A DNA stretch of 64,000 nucleotides from Streptomyces roseifaciens (GTDB lineage: Bacteria; Actinomycetota; Actinomycetes; Streptomycetales; Streptomycetaceae): assembly GCF_001445655.1 (NCBI RefSeq), contig NZ_LNBE01000001.1, forward strand, positions 63,811 through 127,810. The letters are read 5' to 3'. Positions within the stretch are counted from its first letter, which is position 1, and the number at the start of each line of letters is the position of its first letter. Below the pieces are notes generated by a model. That model did not search any database. It had not been told where the DNA came from and saw nothing but the letters and a program-made list of their open reading frames with translations. Shown here in pieces: positions 12,606-20,628 of this stretch. A program made the translations under genes and the position numbers.

Positions 12606-14612
12606 TCAGCTCGTACCGCCGCGGTGTACGCCGTAGAGCTTGTTCTCGAAGGCTGCCAGGGCCGGTGCCGCGTAGCTGGTGGCGGCGATTTCGGTAAAGG
12701 GGTTCCAGGTGCTGCCGTTCAGGGTGGTCCAGGACAAGGATTCGTCGGAGCCGGCGCCGCGGATCATGCAGTACAGCTTGCCGCCGTGGGCTGCCAGGGC
12801 CGGCGCGGCAGCCGTGGAGCCCGAGGGGAACGTGCTGGACGGGCTCCAGGTGATGCCGTCGAAGGTCTTCCAGTGCAACGCGCTGCCGACGCTGCGGTAG
12901 ACGGCGTAGAGCTTGTCGTCGAAGGCGGCCAAGGCCGGCGCGGAGGGCGTGCTCGCCGCGCCGAGCGTGGTGAAGGTGCTCCAGGTGATCCCGTCGAAGG
13001 TGGCGCAGGACATGGTGCCGTCGCCCGGGTTGCGGATCACGCAGTACAGCTTGCCCTCGTAGGAGGCCAGAGCCGGCGCATTGAGAGTGGTACCCGAGGG
13101 GACCGTGGTGAAGGCGCTCCAGGCGGTGCCGTCGAGGCGGTTCCAGCGGAGCGCCCCTTCGAGGGAGCGGTGGATGCTGTAGAGCTGCCCGCCGAGAACC
13201 GCCATCGCCGGGTTGGAGGGGGACGAGGCTCCGGCGATCGGGGTGAAGTCGCTCCACGTGGTGCCGTCGAAGCTGCCCCCTTTCAGGTTCGGACGGGCAA
13301 GGGAACCGGCGGGGATGTTGTGGGTACGGACCATGCAATGGAGCTTGCCGTCGTGGACGGCCAGGGCCGGGGTGCCGAGAGCGGTGACCGAGGGGACCGG
13401 TGTGCCGGTGCTCCAGTTGCCGCCGGTGGCGGTGGCGGTGGCGGTGAGCAGGCGGGTGTCACCGGGGCCCGTCCACTTCAGACTCAGCTCGTAGGTGCCG
13501 CTGGAACCCCCGTCGAACCGCCAGGTGCCCGCCTGGCCGGGCCGCCGGACCGGGCTCCGGCCGTCCATGTTCCGGCCAACCATGCTCCGGATCGCGCGGC
13601 GGTCGAAACCGATGGTCCGCTGCGCGACCAAGTCGTCCTCGTTGCGCCAGAAGCGCATTGTCGCGGCGATGAGCCCGGCGGTGAGCCCCAGGATCGCCAG
13701 GGCGTCGGAGGCAGACGGCGACGCGCCGCCCGGGCGGAGCGCGATGCAGCGGGAAGCCTGGGACAGGAAGCCGGCCGTTCCCCACAGGTCCCTGATCAGC
13801 TGGTCGTGCTCCACAGGGTTGCTCCGGCCGGCCCCCCACACTTCGATGTGGGATGTGAGTATGTGGACCACAGGGCTGTCGAAGAGCACGTTCTCCGGGT
13901 CGAAGTCCGTTCTGCGGCCCGCCCGCACGCCGCCGAACCCGCGGGTGAAGCTCGCCCGCTCGGTACGGTCGGCATCCCCTGAGGCGCTCAGAGTCCAGAA
14001 GGGTTCGCCGCAGCGCTCCTCGGCGGGGCTCCTCACGCAGGCGAAGGTCGTCGGTGCCACTCGGGCATGGATCGGGGCGAGCTCCGCGGTCGCCTCAAGG
14101 CCCTCTCCTGAGGCGGTCACCAGCGTCGCCCCGTACCCGTAGGCGTCGACTGCTGCGGCGACCTCCTCACTGTCGAGACGGTCACCGGTGGGAGCGTCGA
14201 GATCCACGAGACTGATGTTGGGCTGCCCTATGATCTCCGACCGCAACCCGGGCAGGTCTGCGAACAGGTCTGCAACCGCGTACCCCTCGCTGATGTCGCG
14301 GGAGCTCAGCGTGTCCGGGAACAGCCGTGGCGCGTTTTTCACCGACGGCTCCTCGGCGAACACCCGCCCCATCGCGTGAACCTCTTCTTCCGGCATCCTC
14401 GACCGCAGGGACCGCACCAGGCGCATTTCCAGATCCGACAGCCTCAGCCCGGCGTCCAGCCGAGCCGCGCCACGCAGCATCACCCCAAACAGCAGCCACA
14501 CCCCCCGCGCCGAGGCCGCCATCGGCTCGCCCCGCCTTGCCAGGGCCCCGCCTTGCAATTGCGCCCGCAACCGCTCAAGACGCTCGCCGGCGGAGAGAGG
14601 AACGGGTGACAC
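12606..14612 (-). CDS. C-terminal beta-propeller repeat protein of unknown function
   Basis: 668 residues from a GTG start. The N-terminal 330 residues match nothing I recognise: helical at first, then a segment with LVDLDAPTGDRLDSEEVAA and a hydrophobic LAILGLTAGLIAATM stretch that could be a membrane or buried helix. From about residue 385 to the end there are at least five repeats of roughly 50 residues, each with a PALAxxxGKLYCMxR strand followed by a WSxFTxxxxGxT strand, the layout of sialidase-like or kelch-like propellers. It is convergent with the RiPP unit, its stop only 15 bases from the precursor's stop. A surface or carbohydrate-recognition role is plausible but unproved. Confidence 0.6.
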   Translation of the reverse strand: MSPVPLSAGERLERLRAQLQGGALARRGEPMAASARGVWLLFGVMLRGAARLDAGLRLSDLEMRLVRSLRSRMPEEEVHAMGRVFAEEPSVKNAPRLFPDTLSSRDISEGYAVADLFADLPGLRSEIIGQPNISLVDLDAPTGDRLDSEEVAAAVDAYGYGATLVTASGEGLEATAELAPIHARVAPTTFACVRSPAEERCGEPFWTLSASGDADRTERASFTRGFGGVRAGRRTDFDPENVLFDSPVVHILTSHIEVWGAGRSNPVEHDQLIRDLWGTAGFLSQASRCIALRPGGASPSASDALAILGLTAGLIAATMRFWRNEDDLVAQRTIGFDRRAIRSMVGRNMDGRSPVRRPGQAGTWRFDGGSSGTYELSLKWTGPGDTRLLTATATATGGNWSTGTPVPSVTALGTPALAVHDGKLHCMVRTHNIPAGSLARPNLKGGSFDGTTWSDFTPIAGASSPSNPAMAVLGGQLYSIHRSLEGALRWNRLDGTAWSAFTTVPSGTTLNAPALASYEGKLYCVIRNPGDGTMSCATFDGITWSTFTTLGAASTPSAPALAAFDDKLYAVYRSVGSALHWKTFDGITWSPSSTFPSGSTAAAPALAAHGGKLYCMIRGAGSDESLSWTTLNGSTWNPFTEIAATSYAAPALAAFENKLYGVHRGGTS

Positions 14613-14893
14613 GGGCTACCCCCGGAGGCCGGACCGCTTGCGGCGATGGATACGACACGTGCGCCGACATCATGATGGAGTGGCTCGACCTGGAGCGAAG
14701 GGCTCTTTCTGGACGATCGGCCGCGTGCGGGGTTGCGAACTGTGCCGCTGTCTGCCCGAGGGCGCCGTCAACGCATGGACCACCTACGAAGGCACCCGGC
14801 TGGCAGTGAAGACCGCCGCCCGGCCGGTACGCGCTCACCGGTCGGGCGTGCGCATGTGTTCATGCACCGGCCCGAGCAGCGGCTGATCAGCCG
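14613..14893. other. non-coding gap
   Basis: About 280 bases between the propeller gene start and the downstream remnants. I see no convincing gene, RNA or repeat in it. Confidence 0.35.
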
Positions 14894-15150
14894 TCACTCC
14901 GCGCGATGCAAGGTGAAGTAGAAGTAGCGGATGCCGTCCGTGGGCTCGCTGCCTCCGGCCATGATGCCCATGAGCGTGACCTCGTCGGCCTTCTTGAAGT
15001 AGTCGACGACGGCTTGCCGTACCAGCGCAGGGCGCGGAGACGTTCGCCGGCCGAGTGACCGGTGTTGAGGACAGCTCCGCGCCACGTGCCCAGGATCTGG
15101 TTCGGCTGTACGGTCTCCAGCGCGCCCCAGAGGCGGTCCAGCTCGCCGGG
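14894..15150 (-). pseudogene. GXWXG/DUF4334 protein remnant, internally deleted and frameshifted
   Basis: Two pieces of one small protein in different frames. The first, LDRLWGALETVQPNQILGTW continuing to RGAVLNTGH and LRALRWYGK, is the GXWXG N-terminal domain. The second, AVVDYFKKADEVTLMGIMAG ending RYFYFTLHRAE and TGA, is the DUF4334 C-terminus. They meet near base 15013 in different frames, with the usual middle part between the two domains missing, so a deletion removed the centre. It is the last of three remnants joined head to tail on this strand. Confidence 0.75.
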
Positions 15151-15274
15151 GTCGACGGGAGTGTGGTCCGCTGACAGCTCGACGAGTCGCCTTCGGGCCG
15201 GCCCGAAGCCGGGCTTCTCCTCCTCCTGTCGTGCTCGGAGGAGCCGGATTCCCACAGTGCCGGGCACCGCCGGG

Positions 15275-15585
15275 CGGAGGCCGCGCTCCCGGATCAGGTC
15301 GGCGGCCTTCTCCGCGACCATGACGGCGGCGGCGTTGGTGTTTCCGCGCGGCACGGAGGGCAGGACCGAAGCGTCCGCGACCCGCAGGCCTTCGATGCCC
15401 AGGACCCGTAGCCGTGAGTCGACGACACGTCCGATGGCGCAGGTCGAGGTGGGGTGGTAGGTGCTGCACCCTGTGTGGCGTACGAAGTCCTCCAGGCCGC
15501 CGTCGGCGTCGGACCGGGGCAGGAGGAAGGGGCGCCCGCCCCTGTCGCGCAGGGCCGGCCGGCGGGCGATGTTCCGCACAGGGCG
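15275..15585 (-). pseudogene. GMC oxidoreductase C-terminal fragment
   Basis: About 100 residues of the choline-dehydrogenase/GMC family C-terminus. They run from RNIARRPALRDRGGRPF through the active-site-type STYHPTSTCAIG segment to GLRVADASVLPSVPRGNTNA and VMVAEKAADLI. The FAD-binding N-terminus and most of the protein are missing. The frame runs directly from terpene-synthase remnant into this fragment and on into the GXWXG remnant, showing that deletions fused them. The His of the YHP motif is kept but the fragment cannot be a working oxidase. Confidence 0.8.
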
Positions 15586-15639
15586 GCGGGCTGTTCGGCC
15601 GGCGAGGCGGGCCGGACGTGCCCGGGATGTGGCGTGACA

Positions 15640-16697
15640 GCGCGGCCGAGGTGTGCCGCCGAGGGTACTGACCCCGGTGGGCCCGGCGAGAAGGGGTGAC
15701 ACCGGCACGCTCCCGGGCGACGGCGCCGCGGTCACGTTCCGGCCCGACCGCTGATGCCAGTGACCGTTGCCGGTCATGAAGTCCCGCAACCCCTGGACGT
15801 ACCGGAGTACGGCGGCCCGAGACCCTGCTCGGCCAACAGGATGGGCAGTTCGGTCCCGACGATCTCCTCGGACCGCCGGGACCGCGACGCCAGCAGGTCG
15901 CGGACGATGCCGGTGGCCTCCTGGGGATCGCAGCCGAGGAAGTGCTCCACCACCAGGACCTCGTTGTTGACCTCTCCCTCCTGCTCCACCTCCCTGCGGT
16001 AGGAGGTGAGATCGTCGTGCAGACGCACCACATCGCCGAACGCGTCCTTCAGCGCCCGCATCGTCTGCGTCGTCGACACCGTCGCCGGGAGGGTGGTGCG
16101 GAGGGTCAGCTCGACCAGCTCCGCAGCCCACGGCCCGCCCCGGCCCTGCCTGCGCATGTCGAGGTAGGTGACCGGGTCGGGGACCTGCTTCCGTCCGTAA
16201 AGAGTGAGTTCACGGGCGTGCTCGTCGAAGACCCCCTGGTTGCTGCCCCGGAACCGCCGTCGCCAGTCACCGGGCGTTCCCGGAGCGGTACGGAGCCACA
16301 GATCTGCCAGCGCACGCTCCGCCGGCCCGTCCGGCGCGGGCGTGGTGGCACCGGGCGCCTCCGGTATGAATGCCGCCAGGCGAGCCAGGTACGCCCTGCC
16401 GCCCTCAGTGTCCCCACGGCGCATGCAGGATTCCAGGAAGTGGTCGTCGAGGAAGAACAGCCACACGTACCAGTCGGTGACCAGGAGGAGCTCTTCGAGC
16501 GCGGCGTCCGGGTGGCAGAAGGCGGTGAGGAGCGCGTAGTCCGCGGAGTCGAAGGCGGCCGCGTCCCAGACGCCGCTGGATTCCAGCATGCCGATGTCGC
16601 GTGTCCACATACGGGAGTGCTCACGTGCCGCTGCCAGATGAGGGCTCACGCGGGCGGGAGCGGACAGCAGAGGAGTCGGAGATGGTGAGGACCGCAT
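15640..16697 (-). pseudogene. geosmin/germacradienol synthase N-terminal domain remnant, frameshifted
   Basis: The first 307 codons from ATG 16697 encode a class I terpene cyclase domain closely resembling the N-terminal half of bifunctional geosmin synthase: WYVWLFFLDDHFLES carries the DDxx(F) metal motif and HDDLTSYRREVEQEGE the second (NSE-type) motif with Asp in place of Asn. Near base 15816 the frame breaks just after EQGLG. The next conserved segment, AVLRYVQGLRDF and GNGHWHQRS, continues in another frame, then SPLLAGPTGVSTLG, with a second shift near 15655. The whole C-terminal half of the usual 720-750-residue enzyme is absent. A truncated cyclase could still be made but would lack its last helices. 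Confidence 0.8.
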
Positions 16698-16924
16698 GGT
16701 GGGTGGCTGGCTGGGCCTTCCTCGAGCTGCGTTCGATCTGCCTGACCTTCGTGGCTACGGGCTGAAGTGGGCGGTCGGCCCACCAGAACCCGACCATTTG
16801 GTCGGATGATCGCGTCACTGCTTCAGGTGCCAGCCCTTGCCTGTAGCCGGCAACTACGCGATCGAGCGGCGAGTCGGAAGCCAGTCCGTCGAACTGTCGT
16901 GCGCGGCGACCGTTCTGTCGCGCG

Positions 16925-17821
16925 TCAGTCGTCCAGGGGGAGTTGGTCTCCGGTGGCGCCGACTTCCAGGCGTGGGTAGTCGGGGTGGTCCAGGCGGTGG
17001 TGGACGTAGATCTGGTCGGCCCAGGGCGGGTCGAAGGGGGTGAACGCGCGCAGGCCCAGGACGCGGCCGATCGGCCGGTCGGGATGGGCTGCGTTGAAAT
17101 CGGTGATCGCGGCGGCTTCGCCGATCTGCTCGATGGTTCCCGGCAGGTCGTCGAGGTAGCAGGTGACCCGCGGCAGCAGGTGCTCGTGTGCCGGGCCGCG
17201 GAAGAGACTCAGGGCGGTCGTCGTCGAGGAGTAGTAGTCCAGGTCGAGGCAGACGAAGCCGACCGGGTGGTCGCGCAGCAGGTTCGCGCGGGTGCCGAGG
17301 TACTGGGGCAGAGTTTCGGCGAGGTCGCCGATCACCAGCTCGGCCGCGCCCAGGCGGGCGCGCAACCGGTCGTGGTCCATGGTGTAGAAGCCGGGGCCGA
17401 ACAGGTACGGCAGATCCCGGGGGTCCTTGGCGGCGGGCATGCCCGCACCGCTGTCGAAGCCGACCACCCGCACCGCCACGCCGGTGGCGGCGGCGTAGTA
17501 CCGGGCGTGCTCGGCAAGGACCAGCAAGCCGTTGCCCCCGGCCACCCCGAACTCAACCACCGTGACACCCCGGTGCCCCAGCCTGGCGGCCAGCTCGGTG
17601 GCCCGGCGCACACCGTAGGCGTAGTGCGGCCGCTCGACCAGACCGAACCGGTACGCCGCGGCCGAGCCGACGCCGGGCAGCCGCCGTAACAGCCGGTTGC
17701 GGACGGCGTTCCGGGTGCCGGACTTCGACCAGTCCCACAGCACGTCGGCCAGCCCACCGGCGGGCCGGCGACCGAACGGATGACCCTTCTGCGCGGTCGT
17801 ACGTGAACCCCTGCGCACCAC
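16925..17821 (-). CDS. class I SAM-dependent methyltransferase
   Basis: 298 residues from the GTG at 17821, chosen because GGAGGGG lies six bases upstream; GTG 17836 in the same frame is a weaker alternative. The SAM-binding motif VVEFGVAGGNGLLVLAEHA is near residue 90, followed by an acidic strand VRVVGFDSGAG and a VCLDLDYYSST segment that often binds metal or substrate in TylF-like enzymes. No membrane or export signal. Substrate unknown; the neighbours are unrelated single genes, so I assign no pathway. Confidence 0.75.
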   Translation of the reverse strand: MVRRGSRTTAQKGHPFGRRPAGGLADVLWDWSKSGTRNAVRNRLLRRLPGVGSAAAYRFGLVERPHYAYGVRRATELAARLGHRGVTVVEFGVAGGNGLLVLAEHARYYAAATGVAVRVVGFDSGAGMPAAKDPRDLPYLFGPGFYTMDHDRLRARLGAAELVIGDLAETLPQYLGTRANLLRDHPVGFVCLDLDYYSSTTTALSLFRGPAHEHLLPRVTCYLDDLPGTIEQIGEAAAITDFNAAHPDRPIGRVLGLRAFTPFDPPWADQIYVHHRLDHPDYPRLEVGATGDQLPLDD

Positions 17822-18036
17822 GACGCTCCCCTCCACCAGGACGGACCACGATCAGCCGCAGCCTTCCCGCCTGTCCACCTCGCCCAATCCCCGTTGGACC
17901 ACTCCGCTTGCGTCAGCTGCACGCCTCAAACTGCCGCATACGCAGTCCGGTGAACGTCTCCACCCGCATCTGCCCAGCCCTCAACACCCCCACCACACTC
18001 TGGAAATGCCTTGATCACAGCCTTCTGCAACACGCT

Positions 18037-18600
18037 TCAGCGCGCCACGCGGTAGCGGAGGTAGACGAATCTCGAGCTGAAGGTGCGGGTCTCGACGAGT
18101 TCGAGATCCACCCGGCGCTCCCGCCGGGGAAAGAACGGAATGCCACCGCCGACCAGCACCGGGTAGACCATGGCCCGGTACTCGTCGATCAGACCCGACG
18201 CGGCCGCCTCGGCGGCGAGAGTCGCGCCGCCGATCGCGATGTCTCCCTCCCCCGGCTCGGCTCGCAACCGCTCGATCTCCTCCACCAGGCCGCCGGAGAC
18301 CAGGCGGGCATTGCCCTGCACCGCCGACAGCGTGGTGGAGAACACCACCTTGGGGAGCGGCTTCCAGAGTGCGGCCCACTCGAGCATGGAGTCGTCGAGC
18401 GACGGATCCTGGTCGGCGGTCTCCCAGTACAGCATCGTCTCGTACAGCCGTCGTCCCAACAGGTGGACGCCGACCTCTCGAATCTCGTCGATCCAGAAGC
18501 GAAAGACCTCCTCGTCGGGCGCCGTCCAGTCGAAGCTGCCGTCCGGCCCGACGATGTAGCCGTCAAGTGAGACGCTCATCGAATAGGTCACGCTGCGCAT
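18037..18600 (-). CDS. dihydrofolate reductase family protein (RibD C-terminal fold)
   Basis: 187 residues, start ATG 18600 behind GAGGAG. The N-terminus TYSMSVSLDGYIVGPDGSFD is the hallmark of the DHFR/RibD-C reductase family, with HLLGRRLYETMLYW, the IAIGGATLAAEA NADPH-loop and LVGGGIPFFP. Family members reduce pyrimidine or other heterocycles with NADPH and many are general Streptomyces oxidoreductases. True DHFR activity cannot be inferred. It stands alone. Confidence 0.85.
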   Translation of the reverse strand: MRSVTYSMSVSLDGYIVGPDGSFDWTAPDEEVFRFWIDEIREVGVHLLGRRLYETMLYWETADQDPSLDDSMLEWAALWKPLPKVVFSTTLSAVQGNARLVSGGLVEEIERLRAEPGEGDIAIGGATLAAEAAASGLIDEYRAMVYPVLVGGGIPFFPRRERRVDLELVETRTFSSRFVYLRYRVAR

Positions 18601-18859
18601 CAGGACTCCTCCTCGGTAACGGGTTCGACGGTACGACCGCCCGACGCCGCGGGACTCGCGGCTCGCGGGATCCCAGAGCAGCCCGCGATGTCTGCATCCC
18701 CTCGGTCACGTGTGGTCCCGGCCTGCTGACCGCTGAGGCCAGGCGGACCAGGACGGAAGTCGCGCCGGCCATCGGGTAGACCTTCTTCCGGACAGCCGCC
18801 GCGGTGTGCCGCCGGGCCTTGCCCGGCGGCACACCCCACTCAGTGAGAAAGTCTGCGCG

Positions 18860-19327
18860 ATGATCGATGTCAGCCACAGCATCCCGGTCAACGACGGCCC
18901 CGACCCCACCCTGAGCATCGGTGACGTATGGAGGGAGCTGGAACGCAAGGCGCACCACCCCGACCGCTACGTACGCCGCATCACCGAATGCCGGGTCACC
19001 GAGCGGTTCGACGGCGGCCTCGTGCGCGACTTCGTCCTCGAGGGCGAGCCGGTGCGCGAACTCGTCACCTTCTACCCGCAGCAGCGGATCCACTTCGTCC
19101 GCACGCTCGGCCGCACCCGCGGCACCATCGACAACGAGATCACCACCACCGGCGCCGGCGCTCTGGTCGTCGCCTTCCACGCCCGCCTCGTCATCGACGG
19201 CACCGCTCCTGGCAGCACTGCCGAACGGCAACGCGCCGAGCGCCTGAAGGCCAACTACACCGAGACCATCCTGGCCACTCTCGCGACGGCGCGTTCCCGG
19301 CTGCCCGCCCGGCCCGGCACCACCTGA
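18860..19327 (+). CDS. SRPBCC family protein (AtaL-like, DUF1857)
   Basis: 155 residues starting at ATG 18860 (IDVSHSIPVND). The LSIGDVWRELERKAHHPD start, CRVTERFDGGLVRDF and the VTFYPQQRIHFVRT strand fit the AtaL-like branch of the START/SRPBCC ligand-binding fold. Soluble, no catalytic motif. The last codons and stop lie in the first copy of a 24-bp tandem duplication. Role unknown; these proteins often sit beside small-molecule metabolism genes. Confidence 0.75.
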   Translation: MIDVSHSIPVNDGPDPTLSIGDVWRELERKAHHPDRYVRRITECRVTERFDGGLVRDFVLEGEPVRELVTFYPQQRIHFVRTLGRTRGTIDNEITTTGAGALVVAFHARLVIDGTAPGSTAERQRAERLKANYTETILATLATARSRLPARPGTT

Positions 19328-19354
19328 TCCGCCCGGCCCGGCACCACCTGATCC
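19307..19354 (+). repeat. 24-bp perfect tandem duplication across a stop codon
   Basis: Copies at 19307-19330 and 19331-19354 are identical. The TGA of the SRPBCC gene (19325-19327) lies in copy one, so a read-through or second TGA follows 24 bases later in frame. Confidence 0.9.
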
Positions 19355-19364
19355 GGCCGATCGC

Positions 19365-20408
19365 CTACCGTGCCGCCGGGCGGTCAGACGCTGCTGCGGT
19401 GTAGCCGGGGGTGGCCTGCCAGGTCACGTTCGTCGTCGCGACAGCCGCCCCCAGGCAGCGTGCCAGGCCGACGGCGTCGCCCACTGCCCAGTAGTGGGCG
19501 AAGAACAGACGCGGTTCCTCGGTGAGCGTGTGGTTGTGCAGCTCGACGAGGTCGACACCCCCACGGCGCAGGGCCCTGATCGCCGGCTGTACCTCGCCGG
19601 CGGTCAGGGCCAGAGCCCCGTTGACCGCGGCCCGGCCCCGGCCCAGCGGCTGGAAGTTCACTCCGGTCACCGCGCCCATGCCCCAGGGGATCATCCGGTG
19701 GTGGTCGATGAGCGTCTCACGCCTGGCGAACGTGAACTTGTACGTGCCGGCGTAGTCCGTACCCCGGCTTCCCAACGCCGCATCAAGACGGCCGGTGTCG
19801 AGGTCTGCGGTCGCCGGGGCCGAAAGCCGCGGTGGCAGCGGGGTGCCCGTCGTCTCCAGGGCGGCACGGATGTGACGTGCGGCGACGGCCGGGGCATCGG
19901 TAAGCGTGTGGACGTGGCACCAGAGGAGGGCCGGGGAGTGGGCAAGCAGGTGTTTGTGGACCGACGTCTGCTCCAGCCCGGCCGCCTGCACCGTGTCGGT
20001 AACCCGCCCGAGCTCCTCCTCGGTGACCGCGAGGTCACCCATGACCATCGTGCGCCCGTCGTCATAACGAGTGAAGGCCACATAGCTGCGCAGCGCCAGG
20101 TTGGTGGCCACATCGACACCGCGGGAGGTCACCCGCAGGTCACGGCGAGGAAAGCCGGCGCGGAAGGTCTCTCCCCACATGCTGCCTTCCGACAGCAACT
20201 CCCGGCCGACGTCCTTCCAGTCCCGGAGGGTGGTCCGCACGGGACGGAGAACGTGGTGGTAGTCGGGCTCCGGACCGGCCGCGACAGCAGACGGAGCCGC
20301 TGTCCCCACAGCGAGGGGAGCAAGAACACCAACAGCAGCCAGGACCCCCCGCCGTCCAACGGCCCTGCCCGGCCCGCCACGCCCACCCTGCACATCTGCC
20401 CCTGTCAT
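19365..20408 (-). CDS. Tat-exported DUF1259 (LppY/LpqO family) protein
   Basis: 347 residues from ATG 20408, preceded by AGAGGGA. The N-terminus has a twin-arginine signal (GRRGVLAAVGVLAPLAVG) and an AVAAG cleavage region, so the protein is exported folded. The body has the two LppY/LpqO-type repeats; the conserved HVHTLTD and VELHNHTLTE segments supply paired His residues that may bind a metal. A longer upstream frame is open but would bury the signal peptide. Enzymatic function is not established for the family. Confidence 0.8.
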   Translation of the reverse strand: MTGADVQGGRGGPGRAVGRRGVLAAVGVLAPLAVGTAAPSAVAAGPEPDYHHVLRPVRTTLRDWKDVGRELLSEGSMWGETFRAGFPRRDLRVTSRGVDVATNLALRSYVAFTRYDDGRTMVMGDLAVTEEELGRVTDTVQAAGLEQTSVHKHLLAHSPALLWCHVHTLTDAPAVAARHIRAALETTGTPLPPRLSAPATADLDTGRLDAALGSRGTDYAGTYKFTFARRETLIDHHRMIPWGMGAVTGVNFQPLGRGRAAVNGALALTAGEVQPAIRALRRGGVDLVELHNHTLTEEPRLFFAHYWAVGDAVGLARCLGAAVATTNVTWQATPGYTAAASDRPAAR

Positions 20409-20628
20409 GGACCCATCCCTCTGGGCCGGCCACGAACCCGTGCACCGGCACCTACCCGCAGCCGCGAAAGTCACCCAGAGCATGGTCACCGGACGGAACC
20501 CACATGCCGGGTATCCCACCTCCCGACCGGATCGAGTGAACCGACCCAGGAACAACCGAACAGAACACCCGACCCCCTCCGCCAATGGCGAGAGCGGCGC
20601 GCGATGTGGGCATCCCCGCAGCCCATGG

